From Pseudomonas iranensis (GTDB lineage: Bacteria > Pseudomonadota > Gammaproteobacteria > Pseudomonadales > Pseudomonadaceae): a stretch of 64,000 nt of DNA. Shown piece by piece: positions 54,001 to 62,298 of this stretch. The stretch covers positions 3,596,001 through 3,660,000 of the forward strand of contig NZ_CP077092.1 of NCBI RefSeq assembly GCF_014268585.2, given 5' to 3'. Under the pieces are notes generated by a model. That model was not told the origin of the DNA. It saw only the letters and a program-made list of their open reading frames with translations, and did not search any database. Position 1 is the stretch's first letter. Every line of letters begins with the position of its first letter. The position numbers were made by a program, and so were the translations under genes.

Positions 54001-57000
54001 CCAATTCGATCCGCTGCGCCTGAATATCCAGCGTACCGTGCCCGTTGCCGGCGCCGTCCTTGACCACCGTACCCGGGGCCTGAGTGGCCCCGTTCCAGAT
54101 CAGATTGCGGGTGCGGATCGTCGCGACATCGGTGGCAGCGCCCGAGCCGTAGATGGCCGGGCTACCCAACACCAGATTCTGCAAACGGCTCTGGCCGGTC
54201 TGCGGATCAATGGTGTCGAGGGTCACGCTGCCGAAAAAGTTGAACGCATCGCGGGCCACCAGACTCAGGGTTTCCAGGGCGGGGGCGCCAGATTGCGTGT
54301 CGCCCTGCAACAGGCGATCCAGCACGTTCTGGTTAAGCGTCAGGCCCGCGGGTGTGCGGCCGCTGGCTGCGGCCAGTGCTTGCGCACTGCCGGCATTGAC
54401 CACACCGACCGAAAGCCCGAGTTGGCGAGTGCCAAAGCGCACGCTTTCGCCCAGTTCGAAGTCTTTGTCAGTGGCGGCGATGATGCTGCCGTTGGAGTAC
54501 AGCAACGCCGCAGCGGTGCAATCGGCCGTCGGACAGTTGCCGATACGAATGCTCCCGCCCCCGCCATCGGTGGGCGCAAGCACCGGCGTCCAGCCGTTGG
54601 ACACCACCAGCAGGCTGGAGCGCCCCGGCTCGTAGACGAAACCGGCTGCGGCATCATACGGGACGTCACCTCGCCCCAAGGTATTGACGCCCGCTCCCGC
54701 ATCGATGGTGATGCCGCCATTGGCGCTGTTACTGCTCAGCACAACCTCTGGCGCCGAGAGGATCGCGCCCTCGCGCAGACGAATCGCCGAGGTATTGCCG
54801 ATCACCTTGATCGAGCCGCCCTCCGCACCGTAATACACGGTTGGGGTGCCACCGATGGTCAAACGTCCGGCATTCAAGCGGTTGAGGGTGTCGGCGTACA
54901 GCGATACACCGTCGAACCCTGGCGTTCGCGTATGCCCGGCACCGAGAATTTCAAACTCTGCGCCGGTATAACCGCCCTGAACGACCGCCGTACCAATGAC
55001 CCCGCCGCTGGCAGGTTTGAACAGCACCTGCCCGTTGAAGTCCAGGGCTGAGTCGTGCTCGCCGCCACTGACCATGCGCAGGTGCAGCGTGTTGCCGTCC
55101 AGCGGTGTGCGGGCGCGCGGCAGACCGCGGCGGGCAGCATCGTTGAGCACAAATTGGCTGAACCCGGTTTCGTTGTACTGTGAATAGCGCCGCAGCACAT
55201 CGGCGGACGTCACGATGACCTGGCTGGGCAAACTGTCGCGGATACCGGTGTTGGCAATCGACAGCTGTCCGGCCGTGGTCCACGAGCCATTGCGCAACTT
55301 CAACGCACTGTCCATCGGCCCCGCAATCGCTTGACCATTGATTTCGACCCGGAAGGCGCCCGGTAACAAGGCAAAGGTCGATGGCAACAAGGTGTAGGTG
55401 CCGGGTGCCAGTCCGGCAACGCCGGTCCCGAGGGTGATCTGCTGGCCGATACGCGGGTCGACCGCGCCGGCCTCGGCCAGCATCGGCGCATAGCGGCTCT
55501 GGTCACCGGCCACGATTGCATACACGGGGTTATTGGCCAGCCCCGGCAAACTGAAGGTGCCATCGGTGGCATTGCGTACCAGCGGATTGAAACGCGCATC
55601 GGTGGAGCCACCTCGTCCGGAGACAAAACCGGCACCGCGCAAATCGCCGCCGCCCGAAAGGTCGATCACCGCCCCGGCCTGCACATTGGTGTATTGCGCA
55701 TCAAGGATGACCCCGGAGGTCGCTCCGGCAATGCCATTCAACATCACCGACTTACCGTTGTACCGATAGTCGATACCGTCGGTGGTTCCTCCATAGGGCA
55801 TGACCAGTCCGGCGGCGCTGACTGAAGTCACGCTGCCCGGCAGAAGGTGAAGTTCACGGGTTTTGACAATGACGTCATCACCCAGGGATATCAGCCCCAA
55901 GGGCGCACGAATGACGCCGCCCTGCTCGATCTGTCCCGCACTGAGTGTCAGGCTGCCGAACACCGAGTAAGGCAAAGCGGTCGGCGCCGCCCCGTGATTG
56001 CCGATACGCAACGTATGCTCCGGCACCGATCCGGCCATACTCTGATAGCCCACTCGCACCTCAGCCGAGACGCCACTGGCCGGGTAGATCTGCGCAGCCC
56101 GCATGTGCATGTCACCCGCAGTCCACAGACGGCTGCGCTGCTGTTCATCGGTTGGCGCGAGGAAGCGCAGGTCGCCCTGGCTGTCCAGCGTGACCAGACC
56201 AAAGCCACGGCGGCTGACCGCCAGGGCCGGTGCGGCCGATTGCACGAGAGTCCCTTCGGTGCCGAATGAAAGCGAGTTGCCCAGGTCCAGCAGGTTCGCG
56301 CTGGCGGTGAATTGCGCGCCGGACAACTGCGCTGTCGGATTGCTCATCACCCGCGGACGCACTTTGACTTCCGAGCTGAAATAGGTGCCCAGCCCTGACA
56401 GGCGCAGGTAAGGTGCGCTGAGGTTGACCCGGGCGCTGTCACTCGCCGACTCGGCCAATGAAAGGGAACCGGCGAACAGGCTCAGGCCCTGTCCCATGTG
56501 CAGGTCGACATCGCCGTCGAACGTCATCAGACCGTTGCTCAGCAGACTCACGCTGTCGAAGCCACCGCTCATAAGCTGATCGGCACTCAAGCGTGTACGC
56601 CCGTAGCGTAAAAGTGGCGAAGCCTCTCCCGCTCGCAGCGGCTGCGGCAGTGCCGGCGCAGGCCCTTGGGCAATGATCAGTTCACGTGGCACGCGCACCG
56701 CATTGCTCAAGTTCGCGGAACCGTACGCCGGTGTATCCAGAGCGATCTCCAGACGCCCGCCCGCCGCACCCGCACCGCCAGCATTGGCCTGCAGACTGCC
56801 CTCGATGAACAGACCATTGTAGGAACTCAGGGTGATCCGTCCGCCATCGGTGGCCACACGAGCGGGGCCTTGCCCACCGCTATCGAGCACGGCTTGCGCA
56901 CCGGACGCTTCCAGTCGCGCACCGTTGCGGATGATGACGAAAGCATCGGCAGCGGTCGCCGTGACTTTCTTCACATCAATCTCGCCACCGACAATGATCG

Positions 57001-60000
57001 AGCCACCCTTGCCAACCTGGCCGTAGACGCGGCCCAGCGCATCGACAGCGGTCGCTGCCCGACCGGCGACATCGATCAAGGCATGTTCACCGATCCAGAT
57101 CGAACGGTTGTGCGGGGTCGGATCGGCCTCTTGCAAGGACGTCGCCACATCAATCGCGCCGAACTGCTGTTGACGGATATCGACAACACCGCCCCAGGCG
57201 TTGAGTTCACCATCAAGCGTGATCTGGCCTGCCCCGCGCAAACCGATGCGCTGGCCGGGATCGACACTGATCCGTGAGCCTTCGCCAATCGACAACGGAC
57301 TGCTGGCGGGATCAATCAAGCCAGCAAGCGTCGCGCCGGCCTGCAATGCGACAGAAGCGCCGGCCCTTTGCGTCAAGACGCCCTTGAGCGGGTCTTCCTG
57401 AAATAACGCGGGCGTCCATAGCTCCAGCGCAGCGCGCGGCGACATACCGGACACAATGGTCGAGGCGGATTCGCCAAATCGATAGACCGGCATCTGCACA
57501 TCGATCGCGCTTTGCGCGGCGACCTCCAGCCCCTTCAGACCGATGATGTTGTAGGCGCTGAACCCCGTGCGGAACAGCTCCGGCGTCAGGCGCAAGGTCT
57601 GTTCTTCGGCCACTTCGCCGGAAGCGCCGATCCGCACCTTGCTGGCCTGCACGGTCAAGGTGCCGCCGCCGTTCACGCCATAGCCCTGCACCTCGCCATC
57701 GAGCACCATGCGCGACAGGCCTGGCGCACTGTTGGCGCTGGATTCAAGCGTCACGTCGCCACCCTTGCCGCCACGCGTCTTGCCGTTGGCCAATACCGCA
57801 CCGCCCGACGAAACATCGACCAGACTGCCACTGGCCAGCAGAATGTCGCCGGTACTGCGGATCGACACTGTCCCGCCATTGAGGTACGCCAGGCCGCCCG
57901 CGTCGTCCGGGTTACTCGACAGGTTGCGCCACAGACCGCGTGTCTGCAGCTGCACACCCTGCGCAACCGTCACTCGCGCTTGCTTGCCTGCTGAAACCTG
58001 GAGACTGGTGTCATCACGCCGATCGGTGGCGAGCTGGTTCAAAACGTTGCCCAATTGCAGGCTGCCGCCTTGCGCACTCAGATCGGCATTGACCTGCACG
58101 TCAGGGCTGAACAGGGTGATGTTGCCACCGTGATCCACCGTCACGCCTTCATTGACTTCAATCGTGTTTTTCGCCGAGATCTTCAGCGCGCCCAGCGCGA
58201 AACCATTGAGCAGCCCGGCATCGAGGAACAGTTTGCCTGCGCGTTCTGCCGCGACCGCGTCGGTCAGCGCTGCGTTCGCTACGCTGGCATGCGCGCCCCC
58301 CACTTGCACCTGATCGAGCATCGGGTCGAGTTGATAGAGCAGGCCGGCACTGGCAGCGACATAAGCAGCATCGTAACTGCCAACCACCAACTGCCCTCGC
58401 CGCGCCCGGGCGGTCTGGGTCTGGGCATAGCCGTCCAGACCTGCCCGCGGTGCCTGGATTTGCCGTTCGCCCTGAAACACCTCACCCAACAGCTGGCCTT
58501 CCAGCACGGCGTTGCCCGTGGCGATCACCAACTGGCCGGCATCCCGGCCAACGGTGTAACCCGCTTCCTGACGACGCGTCGGCGCGATCAGCGGGCTATA
58601 GAAATAATCCGTCTGGCCCCAGCGCTCGCTGTGACTTTCGTAACCTTTGTAAAGACCGTTGTAGAGAATATCGCCCGGCGCACGCGACACTTCGTATAAC
58701 CGCCCGTCCGCACCGCGCAGCCAGCTCTGGCGAATCTCGCCGCCCTGCACATCAAGCGTGCCGCCGGACACATTGATCAGCGAACCTTTTTCGCTGATCA
58801 CGTCCTGTCCGGAAAACCGCACCTCACCGCCCTGCGCCATCCATTCACCAACGCCATGGCCCTGAGTGCCGAGGTATCCGCCGACCTCCAACAACCCACC
58901 GGCGGTGTACCAGCGGTCGGTGGCGTAACCGTTGGTGCCCGCCGGCACGAATACCAGCTCACGGACATCGACCCAGATGTCGTTACTGTTGAGCGCGCCG
59001 TTCTCGCGATTGACCGGCGCATCACGCTGCTCGTTGCCCTGGACGTTGATCTTGATGTTGTTGTTTGCCATCGCCACTTTGACGCCGAGGGCGCCGGACA
59101 CGTCGATCACCGCCCCCTCGCGCAATAGACTGCGCCGTCCCGCGGCAACCGCCACCTGCCCACCGGTGGCAAGGGTGATCGAGCCGCTTTTGAATTCGAC
59201 GGTGCCGCCGCTGCCGATGTCGATGCGTGACTGATCGCTGCGGATCCGGTTGTTGGCATTGACGCCGGTCAGCGCGGCCTCGCGCTGGCTGTCCAGGGCC
59301 GTGAGATCACTGCTGTCGAGCAGAATCGCACTGACGCCATTTTCGCCCAGGGTCACACGGCCTTGGGCATCGCTGGCCGGATTGAGCAAATGCACGGTGC
59401 CGCGCGTCGCCACCGAAGTGCTCGCCAGCAGCACACCGTTTTGCACAACGTCGCGGCCGGTCAGGGTGATGTCGCCGGTGGATGCCTGGATCAGGCCGGT
59501 GTTGCTGACCTTGCCCGAGCTGTCAGCCTTGAAACCGGGAATGACCTCACTGCCGAAAGTGGTTGAATAACCATTACCGTCGGTGCCCGAGCCCTTGCGG
59601 ATATGGAAACGGTCCCCCGCACCCAGCACCGTCTGACCTTTGGCCGTACTGATCGAGCCGTCGTTCTGCACGTCCTGGCCGAGCAGCAAGGTATAGCCGC
59701 CGGCGTCGGTGGAGAGCGCAGGTTGATGCGTTTGTATGGCTGCGCCACGCTCCACCAGGACTTTGCCAGCAGCGTCGGTGAAGGTTGGCTGACTGCCGGT
59801 GCTGTCGAAATACAGACCCCGATCGCGAAATTGTGCATCGGTCATGTTCGCGGCTGCCGCTACCAGATTTCGCACATTGACCTGGCTGCCACCGCTGAAG
59901 ACGATGCCGTTGCGGTTGATCAGCATCACCGTGCCGTCCGCTTTGATCTGCCCCTGAATCTGGCTGGCCCGTGCGCTCGGATCGTTGACGCGATTGAGCA

Positions 60001-60583
60001 CCGCCCAGTTGGCCTGCTGGGCAAATTCCACTGTGGTATTGCGGCCGACGTTGAACGTTTCCCAATTGAGAATCGCCTTGTCGGCGGTCTGCTCGATCTT
60101 CACCGTGGTCTTGCCGTCGGCCTGGGTCTGTTGCGGGCCTTTGGCGTTCATCCAGCCCTGGCTCAGGCTGTTATCGACCTTCAGGCCGCCCTCGCCCAAT
60201 CCGTCCGGAACCACTTGCACACTGCCCAATGCGGCGGCACGTCCAGCGGCTTGTGCGGCCTGCTGAGCGGCAATCGCTGCCACGGTGTTATTGAGTGTCT
60301 GCAAAGAGCGCTGCAACTGCTGGCTGGCCCGTTGCTGCTGTGCCAGCGGTGGGGTCATTCCCGGCAGACCACCCCCTCCCGGACGCGACGCCGAAGCCTG
60401 CTGCGCCGCGCCCTTCGCGGCAAACCAGGTGGAACTGAACGCTGTCGCCGCCTCGGCACTGCCCGCCACCAGACACAAGGCGACGGCTTGCGCCAATGGC
60501 TTGAGCAGCCACTGTGCGGGATCGCCCGCGCCACGTTTGATCGGCCGGATACGGTTACTGTGACGGGAGGTGCGAGCAAGCAT
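48098..60583 (-). CDS. pdtA: Giant TpsA exoprotein, filamentous-haemagglutinin family (PdtA-like)
   Basis: About 4,161 residues. ATG 60583 follows AAGGACC; an ATG at 60676 would add an unlikely Cys-rich leader. A long signal peptide (charged n-region, core LAQAVALCLVAGSAEA) precedes a Pro/Gln/Ala linker, then the TPS secretion domain with MLINRNGIVFSGGSQVNV, the NPNG-like motif needed for recognition by a TpsB pore. The bulk (about 350-3900) is beta-helical repeat sequence; the last about 250 residues match the C-terminal domain of the haemagglutinin family known as DUF3739 (MYGGAGVKTLFGGDIQMLTPGG). Order and size match P. aeruginosa PdtA (PA0690), a phosphate-starvation exoprotein beside the Hxc system. 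The partner TpsB gene is not downstream here. Confidence 0.9.
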   Translation of the reverse strand: MLARTSRHSNRIRPIKRGAGDPAQWLLKPLAQAVALCLVAGSAEAATAFSSTWFAAKGAAQQASASRPGGGGLPGMTPPLAQQQRASQQLQRSLQTLNNTVAAIAAQQAAQAAGRAAALGSVQVVPDGLGEGGLKVDNSLSQGWMNAKGPQQTQADGKTTVKIEQTADKAILNWETFNVGRNTTVEFAQQANWAVLNRVNDPSARASQIQGQIKADGTVMLINRNGIVFSGGSQVNVRNLVAAAANMTDAQFRDRGLYFDSTGSQPTFTDAAGKVLVERGAAIQTHQPALSTDAGGYTLLLGQDVQNDGSISTAKGQTVLGAGDRFHIRKGSGTDGNGYSTTFGSEVIPGFKADSSGKVSNTGLIQASTGDITLTGRDVVQNGVLLASTSVATRGTVHLLNPASDAQGRVTLGENGVSAILLDSSDLTALDSQREAALTGVNANNRIRSDQSRIDIGSGGTVEFKSGSITLATGGQVAVAAGRRSLLREGAVIDVSGALGVKVAMANNNIKINVQGNEQRDAPVNRENGALNSNDIWVDVRELVFVPAGTNGYATDRWYTAGGLLEVGGYLGTQGHGVGEWMAQGGEVRFSGQDVISEKGSLINVSGGTLDVQGGEIRQSWLRGADGRLYEVSRAPGDILYNGLYKGYESHSERWGQTDYFYSPLIAPTRRQEAGYTVGRDAGQLVIATGNAVLEGQLLGEVFQGERQIQAPRAGLDGYAQTQTARARRGQLVVGSYDAAYVAASAGLLYQLDPMLDQVQVGGAHASVANAALTDAVAAERAGKLFLDAGLLNGFALGALKISAKNTIEVNEGVTVDHGGNITLFSPDVQVNADLSAQGGSLQLGNVLNQLATDRRDDTSLQVSAGKQARVTVAQGVQLQTRGLWRNLSSNPDDAGGLAYLNGGTVSIRSTGDILLASGSLVDVSSGGAVLANGKTRGGKGGDVTLESSANSAPGLSRMVLDGEVQGYGVNGGGTLTVQASKVRIGASGEVAEEQTLRLTPELFRTGFSAYNIIGLKGLEVAAQSAIDVQMPVYRFGESASTIVSGMSPRAALELWTPALFQEDPLKGVLTQRAGASVALQAGATLAGLIDPASSPLSIGEGSRISVDPGQRIGLRGAGQITLDGELNAWGGVVDIRQQQFGAIDVATSLQEADPTPHNRSIWIGEHALIDVAGRAATAVDALGRVYGQVGKGGSIIVGGEIDVKKVTATAADAFVIIRNGARLEASGAQAVLDSGGQGPARVATDGGRITLSSYNGLFIEGSLQANAGGAGAAGGRLEIALDTPAYGSANLSNAVRVPRELIIAQGPAPALPQPLRAGEASPLLRYGRTRLSADQLMSGGFDSVSLLSNGLMTFDGDVDLHMGQGLSLFAGSLSLAESASDSARVNLSAPYLRLSGLGTYFSSEVKVRPRVMSNPTAQLSGAQFTASANLLDLGNSLSFGTEGTLVQSAAPALAVSRRGFGLVTLDSQGDLRFLAPTDEQQRSRLWTAGDMHMRAAQIYPASGVSAEVRVGYQSMAGSVPEHTLRIGNHGAAPTALPYSVFGSLTLSAGQIEQGGVIRAPLGLISLGDDVIVKTRELHLLPGSVTSVSAAGLVMPYGGTTDGIDYRYNGKSVMLNGIAGATSGVILDAQYTNVQAGAVIDLSGGGDLRGAGFVSGRGGSTDARFNPLVRNATDGTFSLPGLANNPVYAIVAGDQSRYAPMLAEAGAVDPRIGQQITLGTGVAGLAPGTYTLLPSTFALLPGAFRVEINGQAIAGPMDSALKLRNGSWTTAGQLSIANTGIRDSLPSQVIVTSADVLRRYSQYNETGFSQFVLNDAARRGLPRARTPLDGNTLHLRMVSGGEHDSALDFNGQVLFKPASGGVIGTAVVQGGYTGAEFEILGAGHTRTPGFDGVSLYADTLNRLNAGRLTIGGTPTVYYGAEGGSIKVIGNTSAIRLREGAILSAPEVVLSSNSANGGITIDAGAGVNTLGRGDVPYDAAAGFVYEPGRSSLLVVSNGWTPVLAPTDGGGGSIRIGNCPTADCTAAALLYSNGSIIAATDKDFELGESVRFGTRQLGLSVGVVNAGSAQALAAASGRTPAGLTLNQNVLDRLLQGDTQSGAPALETLSLVARDAFNFFGSVTLDTIDPQTGQSRLQNLVLGSPAIYGSGAATDVATIRTRNLIWNGATQAPGTVVKDGAGNGHGTLDIQAQRIELGYGPNPQPNGLDRNDRLALGFANVNLNASERITANHKGSLAVYESQGAYDAVKGFSYSGGNLNLRTPLLTGEAASVSELKAGNNLTLSGSATTAAADALGAQLSLTARSVVLDSRIVLASGKLLVNAEDDLLLGSGAQVDMAGRVLPFNDVQKYSWGGDVSLQSNNGNIRQLAGSRIDLSAVNNQAGQLNVVALATDAGQVDLQGQIVGSSSGYYDAGGTWVPYKAGGVDIRAQRLAGDLSEAFASLNLRLNAGGVVGSRSFQFKQGSLRIGNELKAGEVNVSVDNGNLTVDGVIDASGERVGSIRLAGKNGLNLTGNALLDAHGRVLRVDSYGKIIDAPNRAMVELNSGDGVLTLAAGARIDLRHGTDAVPGNQAGQRDDVLRGTLELNAPRLGGGDIAVDASGTLSIQGARSIGLNAVRSYSDAADGTDPAASGRPYQMIDQAYLDRIDSDSSGFIDAALGNSDLLQRKLAGLNNATYADAFHLRPGVEIVSKTADGDLVVQGDLDLSGYRYASLNPHTRRTSVYGSGEAGSLLIRAGGNLDIYGSINDGFAPPPETVDDAGWKLLPGIQPFGGDLIVPGSGVSLAEGTLFPVGATLNYDLPIQAATLAAGTVLPVQSTLAAPYALQGGTVLAGDVHDAAGNLMYAAGTLLDNAVTLPTGSRLGAGIRLNNATALQAVLWPKGVPLPGAVDADNKTVGVVLNGTLALLRGSLIPSMTNVKLADGTVFLDLRPANGNQQGRNWAIASMLPAGSASWSMRMVAGADLTAADSRSVKPQASVGNLQMADTHYGVSMIEVAGKLVWAVDNEYGFTPYEPVPEEYLVLCDIAPGSCAPMARSVWAPGNWMGMPDYTPMNDDELFWCSIDPALCIENNPSKSAQAHTQMFSVLRTGTGDLDLMAAGNLSMASPFGVYTAGTQSADVDARYNQPRGRLSADGSVLGSAGSDYEKWVDGGSANLYQAWYPQMGGNLTINAGGSVSGDVLGRRSVATGDGTREQVPSVAVGNWLWRQGTGNNDVPTAWWINFGSYAAQPLPALGEETRPYLVGFTGFGTLGGGNISLSAGGDAGMLKAMGDDRYASYPRSQGLIVAVGSTGRVDSDGNLQLTGGGDLDIRLGGVLNPSLQARAGLAGTGTPTHDLQGALINLRGAAQLTGAALGGINLQYGASALFHDPRETRAFDPFNSTASNASGGLVLIPGDSGMRLNTRGDLVLGGAADPGRVRLQNSTPFTTADGIYHAGGGLSGFSLWTDHTAIDLFSAGGNLTPSTQLMETTGQDPVAGLNGSPTDDRFVFPSILRAVAGQGSIYAGPSAAYGIGNPAPALAWSLLLAPSSAGQLELIAGDSIYAGGYAINQSGASPAALATPFAPAFNGYGNNQSARPITTNAGSDGVLAQTNSRYPLFAFGPDSYSGLSSVQGPARFYALTGDLVGIRTGETLAFATTKRTWYESAGPVWMVAGRDIVASGTNLGQPTFAPVGGMSRNNEQIASTGNLFVHNDARDISRVSAGRDILYSSFDIAGPGVLDVNAGRNILMEDRASITSLGPVVAGDQRPGASIVMQAGAGAQGPDYSQFIARYLNPRNVADSAVALSAQPGKVVKTYVEELQSWLSLGYGFKGSAEQAQAFFAALPSTEQAIFARQVYFAELRAGGLEYTDADGPRTGSYLRGRNAIAALFPTTDVAGNPIRYDGDITMYGGAGVKTLFGGDIQMLTPGGGQVFGIEGAAPPSTAGIITQGSGDIQLYSQGSILLGQSRIMTTFGGSILGWSAEGDINAGRGSKTTVVYTPPKRVYDTWGNVTLSPSVPSTGAGIATLNPIAEVAPGNIDLIAPLGTIDAGEAGIRVSGNVNIAALTVVNAANISVQGKATGVPVVSAVNTGAITSASSAASSATQAAEDVARQQQAAARQNQASVFTVQVLSFGNEQLAPSRDGASRAPATGYNPDSPVQVLGAGALDEQAKQQLTEEERGQLTL

Positions 60584-60702
60584 CACTACAGGTCCTTTTG
60601 GGTGGCAGGTCGGATCAGCCCTGCTGTTACGACATAGGCAGTTGGCGAGCCTCACGACCGAACGGATGTCACACAAACTTCATGATCAAGGAGTAAATCG
60701 GC

Positions 60703-60731
60703 AAAAAAAAACAGCAGCCCGAAGGCTGCTG
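60703..60731 (-). terminator. Rho-independent terminator of the DING-type gene
   Basis: On the minus strand CAGCAGCC-TTCG-GGCTGCTG is followed by a run of eight or more T. It separates the DING gene from the large exoprotein gene, which then needs its own promoter in 60584-60702. Confidence 0.92.
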
Positions 60732-60757
60732 CCGTTTCATTGCAGTTGAGACAAGGC

Positions 60758-61861
60758 TTACAAAGGACGGCCAATGCCGTTGCAGGCGTTGGCGTTGTTG
60801 ATGTCCAGGTTATTGCCCGAGGTGTTGGTGATGAAGTTGGCGGTCACAGCGGTTTTCCAGTTGTTGGGAACCGGCGTGAAGCTGTGGGCGACGGTGGCGA
60901 CGTTGTTGCCCGGGTTGCTGTAGTGGGTGGTCAGGAAGTTGCGCACGGCGGTGGCCACGGCTGCATCTTTGTAGCACTGGCCGAAGATGAAGTTGGTGTA
61001 AGCCACAATCGGGTAACCGCTTGCCGGGTTAGGCACGACCGGGGCCCAGCCAGCCGGGTTGGCAGGTGCGCTTGGCACCGGTGCAGTGCTCAGCGCCAGC
61101 GTCACGTTAGCGTTGGTTGGCTGGACGCCATTGACGCGGGCAACCACAGCGTTGCTGGTGGCGTTCACGCCGTCCGGACCCACATAGCCGATCGAACCGT
61201 CCACGGCGTTCACCGCAGTGGCCACATCAGCGGTGTTGGCTACGCCGACCCAAGTCGATGGCAGCGCGGAACCGGCCGGCAGACGAGCGTTGGTGAAGGT
61301 GGAGTTGACGGCGAATTTGGTCGGGCAGATCGAGTTCAGGTGACGGCTGAGGATTTCGGTGGTGCCGCTCGAAGTGCTGCGATAAACCACGCGGATTGCG
61401 GTGGTGTCGGCGGTACCCAACAGCGCGCCCCAGGTAGTCTTGGTGCCCGACAACGCGTCGCACAACTGAGCGCTGGTCAGGTTAAGCGCGGTCTGACCGG
61501 ATTTTTTGTACGGAATGGCAACCGAAGTGGCCACCGATGGCAGCTGGATCAACGGGCCGTACGAAGCACCGAAGTTGCTGGTGTAGGTGCTGAGTTCCGT
61601 AGCGCTGAGGATCGAGTCGCTGGCGGCGAAGTGCACAGTACCGGTGGTGCTGAACTGGGCAGCGTTGTTGGTCAGGAAAGCGCTTTTGCCGATGCCGCTG
61701 CCGGTCACGGCGTAGCTGAAGTTGGCAGGCAGGATGCTGTTGGCAGAACCTTTGTACAGTGCGGCAGGCAGCGAGGCGCCACCACCGGTTACGGCCATGG
61801 CCTGGGCGGAAGCCAGAGCGGCGACGGTCAGTGAGGCGGCGATCAGAGTGCGCTTGAACAT
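60758..61861 (-). CDS. DING/PstS-like exported phosphate-binding protein (LapA-LapB type)
   Basis: A 367-residue protein. ATG 61861 follows AAAAGGAGATTCTTC and starts a Sec signal ending AQAMA. The mature start VTGGGASLPAALYKG parallels the DINGGGA start of DING proteins, and the body matches that family closely: SGIGKSAFL, LIQLPSVATSVAIPY, VVYRSTSSGTTEILSR and the ending NACNGIGRPL. The GSG and SGTTE segments are phosphate-binding loops. In P. aeruginosa the genes at this position (PA0688/PA0689) encode DING-family proteins, one of them the phosphatase LapA secreted by Hxc. By synteny this is the likely substrate of the type II system encoded next; binding protein versus phosphatase cannot be told from sequence. 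Confidence 0.9.
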   Translation of the reverse strand: MFKRTLIAASLTVAALASAQAMAVTGGGASLPAALYKGSANSILPANFSYAVTGSGIGKSAFLTNNAAQFSTTGTVHFAASDSILSATELSTYTSNFGASYGPLIQLPSVATSVAIPYKKSGQTALNLTSAQLCDALSGTKTTWGALLGTADTTAIRVVYRSTSSGTTEILSRHLNSICPTKFAVNSTFTNARLPAGSALPSTWVGVANTADVATAVNAVDGSIGYVGPDGVNATSNAVVARVNGVQPTNANVTLALSTAPVPSAPANPAGWAPVVPNPASGYPIVAYTNFIFGQCYKDAAVATAVRNFLTTHYSNPGNNVATVAHSFTPVPNNWKTAVTANFITNTSGNNLDINNANACNGIGRPL

Positions 61862-62204
61862 GAAGAATCTCCTTTTCAACTTGGTTTGGAACACAGGTTT
61901 CGGAAGGCTTGCATGACACCGGGAGGGTCCACCGCAGTGGAGCCGCAGGAAGAAATTCGCAGCTTCCGGTGACAGATAAAGGAAAAAACCTCGGGAGCTG
62001 AGCGGGGATTTTGGTGCGGATTTCTCGGGTGTATGCGGTGGGTTGCGGCGCGTCTGGATCGCGGGTTTGGCTGAATCGGGCTGGAGCCGTTGGCGGGTGG
62101 TTGCAGATGACAGAATGGAGAACCCGAGGATGGCGGGATCGGGACTCGGGTGAGGGTCAGGCCGGTGCAAAATATTTGAGTTTTGTGTTGTCGGGACTGG
62201 CGCT
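61862..62204. promoter_or_regulatory. Upstream region of the DING-type gene, possible PhoB control
   Basis: This non-coding stretch must contain the promoter of the DING gene. On the minus strand CTGTCAC (61969-61975) matches one half of a Pho box, with only a degenerate T-rich second half; TGTCATG (61913-61919 region) is another half match. Control by PhoB is expected from the P. aeruginosa homologue but only weakly supported by sequence here. Confidence 0.35.
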
Positions 62205-62269
62205 TTCGCGAGCAGGCTCGCTCCCACGGTTGAAATGCGTTCCTCTGTGGGAGCGAGCCTGCTCGCGAA
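62205..62269. repeat. REP doublet (REPIN), second copy
   Basis: Arms at 62205-62227 and 62247-62269 are identical to those at 7999-8075 and inverted to each other; the spacer is 19 bases and unrelated. AGGCCGGC follows the right arm in both copies. Confidence 0.93.
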
Positions 62270-62298
62270 GAGGCCGGCCCGGCCGACATCAAACTGGG

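Noticed and set aside
53030..55051. A 673-codon open frame on the plus strand and many shorter ones across 48-60 kb
   Set aside because: All are antisense to the PdtA-like gene, whose repeated sequence and GC-rich codons keep the other strand open. No domain or ribosome site supports them.
60740..61834. A 364-codon plus-strand frame opposite the DING-type gene
   Set aside because: Gly/Val/Gln-rich antisense reading; starts inside a terminator region and has no ribosome site.
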